DNA of 64,000 nucleotides from Paracoccus contaminans. Lineage in GTDB: Bacteria; Pseudomonadota; Alphaproteobacteria; Rhodobacterales; Rhodobacteraceae. Below the pieces are notes generated by a model. It ran no database searches. It was not told the origin of the DNA and worked only from the letters and a program-made list of their open reading frames with translations. The stretch spans positions 1,356,001 to 1,420,000 of the forward strand of contig NZ_CP020612.1 of assembly GCF_002105555.1 (NCBI RefSeq), written 5' to 3'. Below, one piece after another: positions 8,875 through 18,381 of this stretch; within the stretch, counting starts at the first letter, position 1; each line of letters opens with the position of its first letter. The position numbers and the translations under genes were made by a program.

Positions 8875-9572
8875 GCAGCGGTCCTGTCCGAGCGGTTTCT
8901 CAGCGGCAGGCCCCGCCATATCAGCCGCGGATCGAAGCTTTGCGCCGAAAGCATCGTGAATGCAACCGAAAGGGCAAAGCTGGCCGCGGCCGGGCCGGGC
9001 TGGATCGTGGCGACAAAGCCAAGCTGCACCAGCGCCGACAGGATCGCCACGACGAACACGTCGATCATCGACCAGCGCCCGATGAATTCGACCGCCTCAA
9101 GCGCGCGCAGGCGCATATGCGCCGCCTCGACCGTCGCCGGGCGGCCGGCCACGCGGGCCAGCCAGGCGATCACGATGAACTTGCCGATCGGCACGATGAT
9201 AGATGCGACGAAGATGACCGCCGCCACCCCGTAGTTGCGGTATTCCAGCAGCTGCACCACCCCGCCGAAGATGGTGGCGTCCGAACTGCCGTGCAGCCCG
9301 GCAAAGGTCTGCGTCTTCAGCATCGGCAGCAGGTTGGCCGGCACATAGAAGACCAGCCCCGCCAGCAGCCAGGCCCAGACGGCCTGCAGGCTGGCGCGGT
9401 CGGGCGTGTGCAGCGCGGCGCCGCAGCGGCCGCAGCGGGCCTCTCCCTCGGGCCAGACGCGGCCGCAGCCGCGGCATCCGACCAGATGGGCGCGGTGCGC
9501 GGTCAGCAGCGGCGCATCCTCGCGCGCGGCATGAACGCCTGGGGCGCCGGGGGCGGCAGGGCGCGGCGGCAT
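8871..9572 (-). CDS. pqiA: PqiA-type integral membrane protein (second half-size gene)
   Basis: A 233-residue paraquat-inducible protein A family member. The N-terminus carries a rubredoxin-like four-cysteine cluster (CRGCG at 33-37, CGRCG at 47-51), followed by about four membrane helices (AWLLAGLVFYVPANLLPML, then two long segments and a C-terminal one ending near IWRGLPLRNRS). E. coli PqiA is about twice this size and holds two such modules in one chain. Here the two modules are separate genes, joined by an ATGA overlap at 9572; the 3' end overlaps pqiB in the same way. The inner-membrane PqiA partner is thought to energise or deliver lipid to PqiB. Confidence 0.88.
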   Translation of the reverse strand: MPPRPAAPGAPGVHAAREDAPLLTAHRAHLVGCRGCGRVWPEGEARCGRCGAALHTPDRASLQAVWAWLLAGLVFYVPANLLPMLKTQTFAGLHGSSDATIFGGVVQLLEYRNYGVAAVIFVASIIVPIGKFIVIAWLARVAGRPATVEAAHMRLRALEAVEFIGRWSMIDVFVVAILSALVQLGFVATIQPGPAAASFALSVAFTMLSAQSFDPRLIWRGLPLRNRSDRTAA

Positions 9573-10318
9573 CAATCGCCCGCGCCCAGGGGGGCCGCGA
9601 CGGTGCGGGCGGGGTCTGCCGCTGCGCGCGCGGCCGCGGCCGCGGCGAGATCGGGCACGACCTCGCGCCCGTCGGTGAAGGCGCCGCGATCCTCGAGCGT
9701 GTCCCAGATGGTCGTCGAGCAGGTGAACACGTTGCTGGCCGCGCTGACCAGGATCAGCGCGCAGAACGCCCAGAAGGCCGGACCGAGGCTGATATGGGCC
9801 AGCCCCGCCACCTTGATCATCGCGACCGAGGTGCCGATCACGAAGATTTCCGCCATCGACCAGGGGCGCAGCAGCTCGGACAGGCGGAACGCCTCGCCCG
9901 CGCGCGAGGCGGGGCTGCCTCCGCCGCGCATCGGCAGCAGCACATAGATCAGCAGCGCCGACCGGATCGCCGGCAGCCCGACGATGAAGGCCAGCACCGC
10001 CACCGCCAGCGGCATCAGCCAGCCATGGGCAAAGGCCATCGCCACCCCGAACAGCGAGGTGGCATTGCCCAGCCCCATGCGCGAGATTTCGAGGAACGGA
10101 AAGAACACCGCCGCGACCATCAGCACCATCGACGTGAAGGACAGGGCCACGATCTGGGTGAACGCCCCCTCGCGCGGGCGGGCAAGGACGCTGTGGCAGC
10201 GCACGCAGCGCGCGACTTCGCCCGCATGCAGCTCCGCCTCGACATGCAGGGCATCGCAGCGCGGGCAGGCGATCAGCCCCGCGCCGGTCTCGATGTCGTA
10301 ATGGCCCGCCTCGATCAT
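9572..10318 (-). CDS. pqiA: PqiA-type integral membrane protein (first half-size gene)
   Basis: A 248-residue PqiA family protein and first gene of the operon. It has a cysteine cluster near the N-terminus (CPRC at 18-21, CVRC at 38-41), then about four hydrophobic segments, beginning with the stretch around ALSFTSMVLMVAAVFFPFLE. The C-terminus is Ala-rich and probably cytoplasmic. The start is the ATG at 10318; the bases before it are C-rich and show no clear ribosome site. A much longer open frame runs upstream to 11872 on this strand but it lies antisense to the GMC oxidoreductase gene and is rejected. Together with the next gene it replaces a single fused PqiA. Confidence 0.87.
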   Translation of the reverse strand: MIEAGHYDIETGAGLIACPRCDALHVEAELHAGEVARCVRCHSVLARPREGAFTQIVALSFTSMVLMVAAVFFPFLEISRMGLGNATSLFGVAMAFAHGWLMPLAVAVLAFIVGLPAIRSALLIYVLLPMRGGGSPASRAGEAFRLSELLRPWSMAEIFVIGTSVAMIKVAGLAHISLGPAFWAFCALILVSAASNVFTCSTTIWDTLEDRGAFTDGREVVPDLAAAAAARAAADPARTVAAPLGAGD

Positions 10319-10477
10319 GGGGGGAAGATAGCCGGCCCGGACGCCCGTGCAAGTAGGGGCGGCCCCCGCCGCGCCCCGCGCCGGCCCGTTCCGGCGCGTC
10401 AAGGATGGAGGGAGACTGCGGCTTGCAGGGCGGCGGGCGGCTGCTAACATCGCCGCGCCTTGGGTGAGGGGGGAGCC

Positions 10478-12070
10478 ATGCCCTATGACATCGTGATCGC
10501 CGGCGCGGGCAGCGCCGGCTGTGTGCTGGCCGCGCGCCTGTCCGAAGACCCTCGCCTGCGCGTCCTGCTGGTCGAGGCGGGGGGGCGCGACACCTATCCC
10601 TGGATCCATGTGCCGATCGGGTATCTTTACTGCATCGGCAATCCGCGCACGGACTGGATGTTCAAGACCGCGCCCGAGGCGGGGCTGAACGGGCGCGCGC
10701 TGCTGTATCCGCGCGGCCTGGGCCTGGGCGGGTGCAGCTCGATCAACGGGATGCTGTATCTGCGCGGGCAGGCGGCCGATTATGACGGCTGGCGGCAGAT
10801 GGGCTGCACCGGCTGGGGCTGGGACGATGTGCAGCCGCTGTTCATCAGGTCCGAGGATTACTTTGCCGGCCCGTCCGAGCATCACGGCGCAGGCGGTCCC
10901 TGGCGGATCGAGCGTCAGCGCCTGCGCTGGGATATCCTCGACGACTGGGCGCGGGCGGCCGAGGCCGAGGGCATCCCCTGCGTCGAGGATTTCAACACCG
11001 GCGACAATGAGGGGGTCGGCTATTTCAAGGTCAGCCAGAAGAACGGCTTTCGCATGTCGGCCGCGCGCGCCTTTCTGCGCCCGGCCATGCGCCGGCCGAA
11101 CCTGACCGTGCTGACCCACCGCCATGTCCGCCGCGTGGTGTTCGAGGGGCGCCGCGCGGTCGGGCTTGAACTGTTCTCGGACGGCCGGGCCGAGATCGTG
11201 CGCGGCGGCCAGGTCATCCTGTGCGCCGGGGCGGTCGGCACGCCGCAGATCCTGCAATTGTCCGGGATCGGGCCGGGGGCGCTGCTGCAGGACATGGGCA
11301 TCGGGGTGCTGCGCGATGCCCCGGTGGGCGAGAACCTGCAGGACCATTTGCAGCTGCGCTGCGCCTGGAAGGTGTCGGACGCGCGGACGCTGAACCAGCT
11401 TGCCCGCCGCTGGTGGGGCAAGGGCAGGATCGGCGCGGAATACCTGCTGCGCCGGACCGGCCCGATGAGCATGGCGCCCAGCCAGCTGGGGGCCTTTTCC
11501 CGCTCGTCGCCCGACATGGCCACGCCCGACCTGGAATGGCATGTCCAGCCGCTCAGCCTCGAGGCGTTCGGCCAGCCGCTGCATGATTTCCCCGCCATCA
11601 CCGCCAGCGTGTGCCACCTGCGCCCCGAAAGCCGCGGCCATGTGCGCATCGGCTCGCCCGATCCGATGCGCGCGCCGGTGATCGCGCCGAACTACCTGTC
11701 CACGCCCGGCGACCGGATCGTGGCCGCCCGCGCGATCCGGCGCACCCGCGCGATCATGGAAAACCCCGCCATGGCCCGCTATCGCCCGCAGGAATTCAGG
11801 CCGGGGCCCGAATACCGCTCGGACGAGGCGCTTGCCCGGGCCGCCGGGATGGTCGGATCGACCATCTTTCACCCCGTGGGCACCGCCCGGATGGGCGCGG
11901 ACGAGGGGGCTGTCGTCGATCCGCGGCTGCGGGTGCGGGGGGTCGATGGGCTGCGCGTGGTGGACGCCTCGGTGATGCCCACGATCACCTCGGGCAACAC
12001 CAATGCGCCCACGATCATGATCGCCGAAAAGGCGGCCATCATGATCGCCGAGGAAATCCGCGGCATTTGA
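10478..12070 (+). CDS. GMC-family FAD oxidoreductase (choline dehydrogenase-like)
   Basis: A 530-residue glucose-methanol-choline oxidoreductase. It has the N-terminal FAD-binding motif GAGSAG (9-14), the first GMC signature (LGLGGCSSINGMLYLRG), the second signature (GAVGTPQILQLSGIGP) and the C-terminal active-site region with FHPVGTARMG (catalytic His) and GNTNAPTIMIAEKAA. Such enzymes oxidise primary alcohols such as choline, aliphatic alcohols or polyethylene glycol derivatives with an unspecified acceptor; the substrate cannot be read from sequence. The ATG at 10478 follows a GAGGGGGGAG ribosome site, so the longer TTG start at 10460 is not used here. It appears to stand alone, with motB downstream. 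Confidence 0.9.
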   Translation: MPYDIVIAGAGSAGCVLAARLSEDPRLRVLLVEAGGRDTYPWIHVPIGYLYCIGNPRTDWMFKTAPEAGLNGRALLYPRGLGLGGCSSINGMLYLRGQAADYDGWRQMGCTGWGWDDVQPLFIRSEDYFAGPSEHHGAGGPWRIERQRLRWDILDDWARAAEAEGIPCVEDFNTGDNEGVGYFKVSQKNGFRMSAARAFLRPAMRRPNLTVLTHRHVRRVVFEGRRAVGLELFSDGRAEIVRGGQVILCAGAVGTPQILQLSGIGPGALLQDMGIGVLRDAPVGENLQDHLQLRCAWKVSDARTLNQLARRWWGKGRIGAEYLLRRTGPMSMAPSQLGAFSRSSPDMATPDLEWHVQPLSLEAFGQPLHDFPAITASVCHLRPESRGHVRIGSPDPMRAPVIAPNYLSTPGDRIVAARAIRRTRAIMENPAMARYRPQEFRPGPEYRSDEALARAAGMVGSTIFHPVGTARMGADEGAVVDPRLRVRGVDGLRVVDASVMPTITSGNTNAPTIMIAEKAAIMIAEEIRGI

Positions 12071-12133
12071 TCTGTTAACCGCCGGGAAACCGCAAGGCTG
12101 CTAGGACCGGCGCCGGGCAGTCAGGGGGTCCAC

Positions 12134-12880
12134 ATGCCGGCGGACAGGGGCACGCGGCCCATCATCATCAGGCGCATCGAGGAGGGCGGCGAGGCCGGCC
12201 ACCACGGCGGCGCGTGGAAGGTCGCCTATGCCGACTTCGTGACGGCGATGATGGCCTTTTTCCTGCTGATGTGGCTGCTGAACGCGACCACCGAGAAACA
12301 GCGCCAGGGCCTGGCGGATTATTTCGACCCAACCATCGTGCGGTCGGACTCAGGCGGCACCGATGGGGTCGAGGGCACCAGCGCCCCGCCCGACGACCAC
12401 CCGGCCACCGACGCCCAGTTGCAGCAGATGGCCAGGCAGCTGCAGGACGCGCTGACCGGCAGCGGCGCTGAATCGATGCAGCGTGTCAATCTGCTGCGCC
12501 ATGTCGTCACGAGGATGACCGATGAGGGGCTGGTGATCGAGCTGGGCGATGTGGTGAACGAGCCGCTTTTCGCCGGCGACACCGCCGAGCCGACCCCCGT
12601 GATGCGCGAGTTGACCGGCATCCTGGCCATGGTGCTGGACCGGGTCAGGAACCGCGTCGCGATCAGCGGCCATGTGCGCGGCTTTCCCCGGATGCTGATC
12701 GAAAACCCGGCCTGGCCGCTGTCGGATGGCCGGGCACAGGCCACGCGCGCCCTGCTGGAGGCAGCCCGGCTGGACGAGCGGCGCATCCAGCGCGTGACCG
12801 CCTTTGGCGACAGGATGGCCCGCAGCGGCAATCCGATGGACCCGTCCAACAACCGGATCGAAGTGATTTTACTCAGATAG
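12134..12880 (+). CDS. motB: Flagellar motor stator protein MotB
   Basis: A 248-residue MotB-type protein. A basic N-terminus precedes a single membrane helix with the proton-channel Asp34 in the motif AYADFVTAMMAFF. A flexible linker and a C-terminal OmpA-like peptidoglycan-binding domain follow (ISGHVRG, LSDGRAQATRALLEAARL, NNRIEVILLR). MotB with MotA forms the torque-generating stator of the flagellum. No motA is adjacent; it must be elsewhere. The gene starts the flagellar block and is followed by flgE after 84 bases. Confidence 0.93.
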   Translation: MPADRGTRPIIIRRIEEGGEAGHHGGAWKVAYADFVTAMMAFFLLMWLLNATTEKQRQGLADYFDPTIVRSDSGGTDGVEGTSAPPDDHPATDAQLQQMARQLQDALTGSGAESMQRVNLLRHVVTRMTDEGLVIELGDVVNEPLFAGDTAEPTPVMRELTGILAMVLDRVRNRVAISGHVRGFPRMLIENPAWPLSDGRAQATRALLEAARLDERRIQRVTAFGDRMARSGNPMDPSNNRIEVILLR

Positions 12881-12964
12881 CGGTGGCGCGCGGCCCGGCG
12901 TTAGCCGGAAATTAAGCCTTGGCGTGCACCGTGACCGCAACGACGACTCAAGCAGGATGATCCC

Positions 12965-14281
12965 ATGACGATTTCCTCGTCCCTCAATGCCAGCGTCGCG
13001 GGTCTTGCCGCCAACGCCACGCGGCTGGCCGGCATTTCGGACAACATCGCCAATTCGGGGACGAACGGCTACAAGCGCGTTTCGACCGAATTCGACAGCA
13101 TGGTCATCAACCAGGCGCGCGGGGCGGGGATCTATTCGGCCGGCGGGGTCAGGGCGACGGCCTCGCGGCTGATCGACGAAAAGGGGGCGCTGGTGTCGTC
13201 CTCGAACGCGCTCGACCTGGCGGTGTCGGGGCGCGGCTTCCTGCCGGTGATGCCCTCGGCGATGATGGGGTCGGGCCTTGGCAGCACGCCGATGATGATG
13301 ACCTCCACGGGTTCATTCCGCCCCGATGCGGACGGCGTCCTGCGGACCCAGTCCGGCCTTGTGCTGATGGGCTGGCCCGCCAATTCGGACGGGCGGATTC
13401 CGGTGAATTCGCGGGATTCGGTCGGCGGCCTGCAGCCGGTCGTGCTCAACATGAACCAGACCTCGGCCAACCCGACGACGACGATGTCGCTGAACATCAA
13501 CCTGCCCGCAGCAGATACCAAGCAGGGCGCGGCGGCCACGTCATGGCCCACCAAGGCCGAATATTTCGGCAATCTGGGAAGTTCGGAAAGCCTGGACATC
13601 ACCTTTGTCCCCGTCCCTTCGACGCAGGCCGGGCAGATGTCCAACACCTGGCGGATGGAGATCCGCGACAGCGCCTCTCCGGCCGGCAGCAACCTGGTGG
13701 GCAGCTACCAGCTGGTCTTCGACGACAGCAAGGAACGCGGCGGGCGGCTGGCCTCGGTCACCCGGCTCAGCGGCGGGGCCTATGACGCAAACGACGGAAC
13801 GCTGTCGCTGACCGTGGCGGGCGGGCCGATGACCGTCCGCATCGGCAGGCCGAACGACCAGAACGGGCTGACCCAGCTGGACAGCGCCTTCAAGCCGACG
13901 GTGACCAAGGACGGCTCGCCCGCCGGGTCGGTGACGGCCGTCGAGGTGGACGAGAACGGCATGATGAAGGCGACCTATGACACGGGCTTTGTCCGCACCC
14001 TCTACCAGATTCCTCTGGTCGATGTGCCGAACCCGAACGGACTGCTGTCGCTGAACAACCAGGCCTATCAGATCTCGCCCAGTTCGGGGTCGTTCTTCCT
14101 GTGGGATGCGGGCGATGGCCCCACAAGCTCGATCATGGGCTATGCGCTCGAAGGATCGACGACCGACGTTGCCGCCGAACTGACGGACCTGATCCAGACG
14201 CAGCGCGCCTATTCGTCCAACGCCAAGGTCATCCAGACCGTGGACGAGATGCTTCAGGAAACCACCAATATCAAACGCTGA
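12965..14281 (+). CDS. flgE: Flagellar hook protein FlgE
   Basis: A 438-residue flagellar hook subunit. The N-terminus has the rod/hook helical signature (SSLNASVAGLAANATRLA, DNIANSGTNGYKR) and the C-terminus the matching coiled region (DLIQTQRAYSSNAKVIQTVD, EMLQETTNIKR). The middle is a variable, surface-exposed part. FlgE is exported through the flagellar type III system and polymerises on the rod under FlgD. It is followed by flgK after 34 bases. Confidence 0.94.
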   Translation: MTISSSLNASVAGLAANATRLAGISDNIANSGTNGYKRVSTEFDSMVINQARGAGIYSAGGVRATASRLIDEKGALVSSSNALDLAVSGRGFLPVMPSAMMGSGLGSTPMMMTSTGSFRPDADGVLRTQSGLVLMGWPANSDGRIPVNSRDSVGGLQPVVLNMNQTSANPTTTMSLNINLPAADTKQGAAATSWPTKAEYFGNLGSSESLDITFVPVPSTQAGQMSNTWRMEIRDSASPAGSNLVGSYQLVFDDSKERGGRLASVTRLSGGAYDANDGTLSLTVAGGPMTVRIGRPNDQNGLTQLDSAFKPTVTKDGSPAGSVTAVEVDENGMMKATYDTGFVRTLYQIPLVDVPNPNGLLSLNNQAYQISPSSGSFFLWDAGDGPTSSIMGYALEGSTTDVAAELTDLIQTQRAYSSNAKVIQTVDEMLQETTNIKR

Positions 14282-14315
14282 GCGAGAAAGGCCGCGGCAC
14301 GCCGCGGGTTGACCG

Positions 14316-15767
14316 ATGAGCCTGTCGAACGCCCTTTCCAATGCGATGTCCGGCATCGCCGCGGTCACCCGGGGGACCGAGGTCGTGTCCTCGAACCTGG
14401 CCAATGCGCTGACCCCCGGCTTTGCCCGGCGCGAGCTTCAGCTTTCCGCGCGCCCCTATGCTGCCGGCGGCGTTCACGTCGATGGGGTGACCAGAACGGT
14501 CAGAACCTCTGTCGTGGCCCAGGGGCGGGTCGCCTCTGCTGATACCGCGCGCACCCAAATCATTGCGACCTTCCACAAGACCATGGCCGATTCGATCGGT
14601 GTTCCTGGCGAAACAGGGGCCCTGACGACGCTTTTGGCAGATTTCGATGCCGCCCTGACAGCGGCCGCCGCGCAGCCGCAAAGCGAGATCAATCTTTCCC
14701 GCGTGCTCGCCACCGCCCAGACCCTTGCGCGCAGCTATGGCACCCTCGGCGCCCAGGTGCAGGATGCGCGGACCGAAGCGGACCGTGCGATCGCCTCGGA
14801 CGTTCAGGCCCTGAATGACGGGCTGGCCCAGGTGGCCGAGCTCAATCGGCAGATCAGCGTGCAGCAATCGGCCGGGGATGATGCAACGGCTTTGCAGGAC
14901 AGCCGCCGGCAGCTGATCGACAGCCTGTCCGAGATCGTTCCCATCCAGGAGCTGCCCCGTGACGGCGGCCGGGTGGCCCTGTTCACGGCCGGGGGCGCGA
15001 TCCTGCTGGACGGGGTCACCCCCGCCGCGATCGGGTTCAACGCGGCCGGTCCCCTTGCTGCCGGCATGACGGTCGAGGGTTCTTCGGTCGGACGGCTGTC
15101 CTTCAACGGCCAGGAATTGTCGGCGGGCCAGATGGTCATGTTCTCGGGCGGCCGCTTGGCCGCCAATTTCCAGATCCGCGACGTTGATGCGCCGGCGGCG
15201 CAATCGCGGCTGGATGCGGCAGCCCGCGATCTGGTCGAGCGTTTTTCCGATCCGGACGTGGATGCGACGCGGGGGAACGGGCCGGGGCTTTTCACCGATG
15301 CCGGCGCCTCGCTCGATCCCGCGAAGGAGGCGGGCCTTTCCCAGCGCCTTGCGGTCAACGCGGTCGTCGATATCGCACAGGGCGGCAGCCTGTGGCGCCT
15401 GCGCGACGGCCTTGGCGCCAGCGCGCCCGGACCTGTGGGGCAGACGGCCCTGCTGGACCGGCTGCGCGGTGCCCTGGCCGAACAGCGGATTTCCGGCTCC
15501 TCAGGGATGTCGGCGACGCCGCGCAGCGCGGCGACGATGGCGGCCGATGTGACCTCGTGGGCCGCAACGGCCCGGCTGGGTGCCGAATCCGCCCTGGCCG
15601 GGGCCACTGCAAGATCCGATAGCTATGATGCCATGATCCGCCAGGACGGGGTCGACAGCGATCAGGAAATGGAAACGCTTCTTGGTCTTGAGCGCGCCTA
15701 TACGGCCAATGCCAAGGTTCTGTCGGCAGTGGACGACATGATCCAGACAATACTGAGGCTGTCATGA
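14316..15767 (+). CDS. flgK: Flagellar hook-associated protein 1 FlgK
   Basis: A 483-residue hook-filament junction protein. It opens with the conserved N-terminal helix (LSNAMSGIAAVTRGTEVVS, then NLANALTPGFARRELQ) and ends with LLGLERAYTANAKVLSAVDD, the usual FlgK/FlgE terminal pairing. FlgK joins the hook to FlgL and the filament. Its stop codon overlaps the flgL start as ATGA (15764-15767), so the two are translationally coupled. Confidence 0.92.
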   Translation: MSLSNALSNAMSGIAAVTRGTEVVSSNLANALTPGFARRELQLSARPYAAGGVHVDGVTRTVRTSVVAQGRVASADTARTQIIATFHKTMADSIGVPGETGALTTLLADFDAALTAAAAQPQSEINLSRVLATAQTLARSYGTLGAQVQDARTEADRAIASDVQALNDGLAQVAELNRQISVQQSAGDDATALQDSRRQLIDSLSEIVPIQELPRDGGRVALFTAGGAILLDGVTPAAIGFNAAGPLAAGMTVEGSSVGRLSFNGQELSAGQMVMFSGGRLAANFQIRDVDAPAAQSRLDAAARDLVERFSDPDVDATRGNGPGLFTDAGASLDPAKEAGLSQRLAVNAVVDIAQGGSLWRLRDGLGASAPGPVGQTALLDRLRGALAEQRISGSSGMSATPRSAATMAADVTSWAATARLGAESALAGATARSDSYDAMIRQDGVDSDQEMETLLGLERAYTANAKVLSAVDDMIQTILRLS

Positions 15768-16774
15768 AAGGCTCCAATTCGATCGGCGATCTGTCGCGCT
15801 TTGCGCAGCTTCGACAATCCAACGCCTTGCTGAAGGCCCGGCTTGCCCTGTTGTCGAAAGAGGCGGCGAGCGGGCTGAAGTCGGATGTGCCCGCGGCGCT
15901 GGGCGGCAACATGGGACGCCTGGCGCATGTGCAAAGCCGGCTGGCCCTGCTCGAAAGCTATGATCGGAACGCATCCCTCCTTCAGTCCGAGCAGGACGGC
16001 CTGCAGGCCGCCCTGACCGGAGTGGGCGACATCGTCTCGGCGCGCGGGGCCCAGATGCTGGCCGCGCCGACGCTGTCGGGCATCGCCGTGGACGCGCTTT
16101 GCGGCCAGGCAATGCAGGATTTCGGTACGGTAGTCAGGATGCTGAATACCCAAATCGGCGGCCGTTTTGTGCTGTCGGGCACGGCCGTCACGACAGCGCC
16201 CCTGTCCCAGCCAGATGACATACTCGATCTGGCCCGTGCCCAGGTCAGCGGGCTGAGCGATCCGGCCGGGATTTCTGCCGCGATCGACGCATGGTTCGCC
16301 TCGGACGCGCCGACGGGATTTGCCGCCCAAGCCTTTCACGGCACTTCCCTGCCGACCTCGGCGGGGGTTTCGCCCGACACGACCATCACGCAGGACGTGA
16401 ACGCGCTGGATCCCGCCTTTCGGACCACGCTGAAGGGGCTGGTTCTTGGGGCCCTTGCCGGTGATCCCGGGCTTGGCCTGTCCTCGGCCAGCAAGGCCGC
16501 GCTGCTGGGCCAGGCAGGACAGCGCCTTGTGCAGGGCAGTACGCTCATAACCCAGCTGCAGGCGGAATTGGGCATGAAGCAGGAAATCGTCCAGCAGGCT
16601 GTCAGCCGGAACACGGCTGAGACAAGCGCTCTCTCGATCGCCCGTTCGGACATGCTTTCGGCCGATCCGTATGAGACCGCATCGGCCCTGGCCCAGACCC
16701 AGACGAGCCTGCAAAACCTGTATGCGCTGACCGCCCGCCTGTCCCAGCTGTCTCTGACCGATTACATCAAATGA
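15764..16774 (+). CDS. flgL: Flagellar hook-associated protein 3 FlgL
   Basis: A 336-residue flagellin-like junction protein. The N-terminal region (GDLSRFAQLRQSNALLKARL) and C-terminal region (ETASALAQTQTSLQNLYALT) form the coiled-coil ends typical of FlgL. It sits between FlgK and the filament. The gene is coupled on both sides by ATGA overlaps (flgK at 15764, flgI at 16771), which fixes its start. Confidence 0.9.
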   Translation: MKGSNSIGDLSRFAQLRQSNALLKARLALLSKEAASGLKSDVPAALGGNMGRLAHVQSRLALLESYDRNASLLQSEQDGLQAALTGVGDIVSARGAQMLAAPTLSGIAVDALCGQAMQDFGTVVRMLNTQIGGRFVLSGTAVTTAPLSQPDDILDLARAQVSGLSDPAGISAAIDAWFASDAPTGFAAQAFHGTSLPTSAGVSPDTTITQDVNALDPAFRTTLKGLVLGALAGDPGLGLSSASKAALLGQAGQRLVQGSTLITQLQAELGMKQEIVQQAVSRNTAETSALSIARSDMLSADPYETASALAQTQTSLQNLYALTARLSQLSLTDYIK

Positions 16775-17871
16775 GGCTGTTCCGCATCGTTGCGATCCTT
16801 GTTCTGCTGCCGGCGCTTGCCTTGGCGGCGCCTGTGCGGATCAAGGACCTGGCCACGATAGACGGGGTCCGCGGCAACGACCTTGTGGGCTATGGGCTGG
16901 TCGTCGGCCTCAACGGCACGGGCGACAGCGTGCGCAACGCGCCCTACACCGAAGAAATGCTGGGTGGGCTTCTGGAACGGCTGGGCGTGAACGTCACGTC
17001 AGACAGCTTTCGCCCCAAGAACGTGGCAGCGGTCATGGTCACGGGCACGCTGCCCCCGTTTGCCCGCGCGGGAAGCCAGATGGATGTCACGGTCGCCGCG
17101 ATCGGCGATGCGAAAAGCCTTCTGGGCGGCACGCTCATCATGACCCCGCTCAATGCTGCCGATGGCGAGGTCTATGCAGTCGCACAGGGCTCTGTCATCG
17201 CGGGGGGCGCCTCTGCCCAGGGTGAAGCCGCCTCGGTCGTGCAGGGGGTGCCGACATCGGGAACGATCCCGTCAGGTGCGCGGGTCGAACGCGAGGTGGA
17301 TTTCGACTTCTCGCAGATGACCAGTTTCCGCATCGCCTTGCGTACAGCGGATTTCACGACTGGCGCCCGGATGGAGCGGGCGATCAACGCCGATCTGGGC
17401 AACGGGATCGCGACCCTGCTGGATGCCGCCACGATCCTGATCGATTCAAAACGCCTGGGCGAGGTCAATCCGGCCCGCCTGGTGGGGCGGATCGAGAATA
17501 TCGAGGTCGAGCCGGAAAGCCATGCGCGGGTAGTGGTCGATCATCGTTCGGGCACCATCGTGATGGGCGAGGACGTAAGGATTTCGCGTGTCGCCGTCTC
17601 GCAGGGCAATCTGACATTGCGGGTCCGCGAAACCCCGATGGTGTCGCAGCCCAATCCCTTCGCTCCGGGGCAGACGGTGGTAGTGCCGCGCACGGATGCG
17701 CAGATCACCCAGGAACCGGGGATCGGCTTTGCCGAGGTCAGCGGCGAATCCTCGTTGTCGGATGTCGTGGCGGGGCTGAATGCGCTGGGGGTCCGGCCGC
17801 GCGAGCTGATCGACATCCTCAAGGCCGTTCACGCCGCAGGCGCGCTGCATGCAGAATTCATCGTGAACTGA
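16771..17871 (+). CDS. flgI: Flagellar P-ring protein FlgI
   Basis: A 366-residue P-ring protein with a signal peptide (hydrophobic IVAILVLLPALALA, cleavage near residue 19). The mature N-terminus VRIKDLATIDGVRGNDLVGY with GYGLVVGLNGTGDS is diagnostic for FlgI. It assembles in the periplasm around the rod at the peptidoglycan layer. It is the last gene of this flagellar run; the next 510 bases hold no gene. Confidence 0.95.
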   Translation: MRLFRIVAILVLLPALALAAPVRIKDLATIDGVRGNDLVGYGLVVGLNGTGDSVRNAPYTEEMLGGLLERLGVNVTSDSFRPKNVAAVMVTGTLPPFARAGSQMDVTVAAIGDAKSLLGGTLIMTPLNAADGEVYAVAQGSVIAGGASAQGEAASVVQGVPTSGTIPSGARVEREVDFDFSQMTSFRIALRTADFTTGARMERAINADLGNGIATLLDAATILIDSKRLGEVNPARLVGRIENIEVEPESHARVVVDHRSGTIVMGEDVRISRVAVSQGNLTLRVRETPMVSQPNPFAPGQTVVVPRTDAQITQEPGIGFAEVSGESSLSDVVAGLNALGVRPRELIDILKAVHAAGALHAEFIVN

Positions 17872-18381
17872 GACATCCGCCACGGCGCGTTCAAGGCAGA
17901 GCCGCCGATGGCGCGGACCTGCCCTTGTGCCGGATGGCCTGGCATCTTGCCGCCCTTCGGACCGGCGTCATTGCCAGGGCGCGTTGTCTTGGCCGCCTTT
18001 TCGGCCTGCCGTTGTTGTTGTTGTTGTCTCAGTCTCAGTCTCAGTCTCGGGTCTCCGGCCCGGGTTCTCTCCTTGCCGGCATGGCCTGGTGCTTTCGTCC
18101 GGGATACGGCCCCTTGCGCTTGCCTTTGGGGATCGCGTCTTCCCTAGGCCGCGCTGTCGGGTCGCCGGCCGGCCGGCACATTGCTTTCTGGCCGCCGCGG
18201 CGGGCCACAGGTCCGGCCCCTGCAGCGAGCTGACCGGCCGGGCAGGTGCATCCCGGCGTGTTGACGCCGTCCCATCCCTGATCCGGCCGGCGCCGTGTGA
18301 CAATGCGGTCAGGGCAGTGGCGCGCGAGGTGTCGATGGGGTTGCATCCCCGCTCGGCCCGGCGCCTCGGCATCGGGGGGCT
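17872..18381. other. Gene-free stretch between flgI and pcaQ
   Basis: No convincing gene is seen. Several open frames exist on both strands but they are low-complexity, lack ribosome sites and show no family pattern. The stretch holds a short-repeat cluster (18011-18048). It lies between the convergent ends of flgI and pcaQ and may contain terminators, though no clear hairpin with a T-run was found. Confidence 0.6.
18011..18048. repeat. Adjacent microsatellites (GTT)5 and (CTCAGT)3
   Basis: Five copies of GTT (18011-18025) are followed after two bases by three copies of CTCAGT plus CTC (18028-18048). The array is exact and lies in the intergenic stretch between flgI and pcaQ. Confidence 0.9.

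Noticed and set aside
9572..11872. 766-codon minus-strand frame extending the first pqiA gene
   Set aside because: Only the last 248 residues are PqiA; the rest is antisense to the GMC oxidoreductase.
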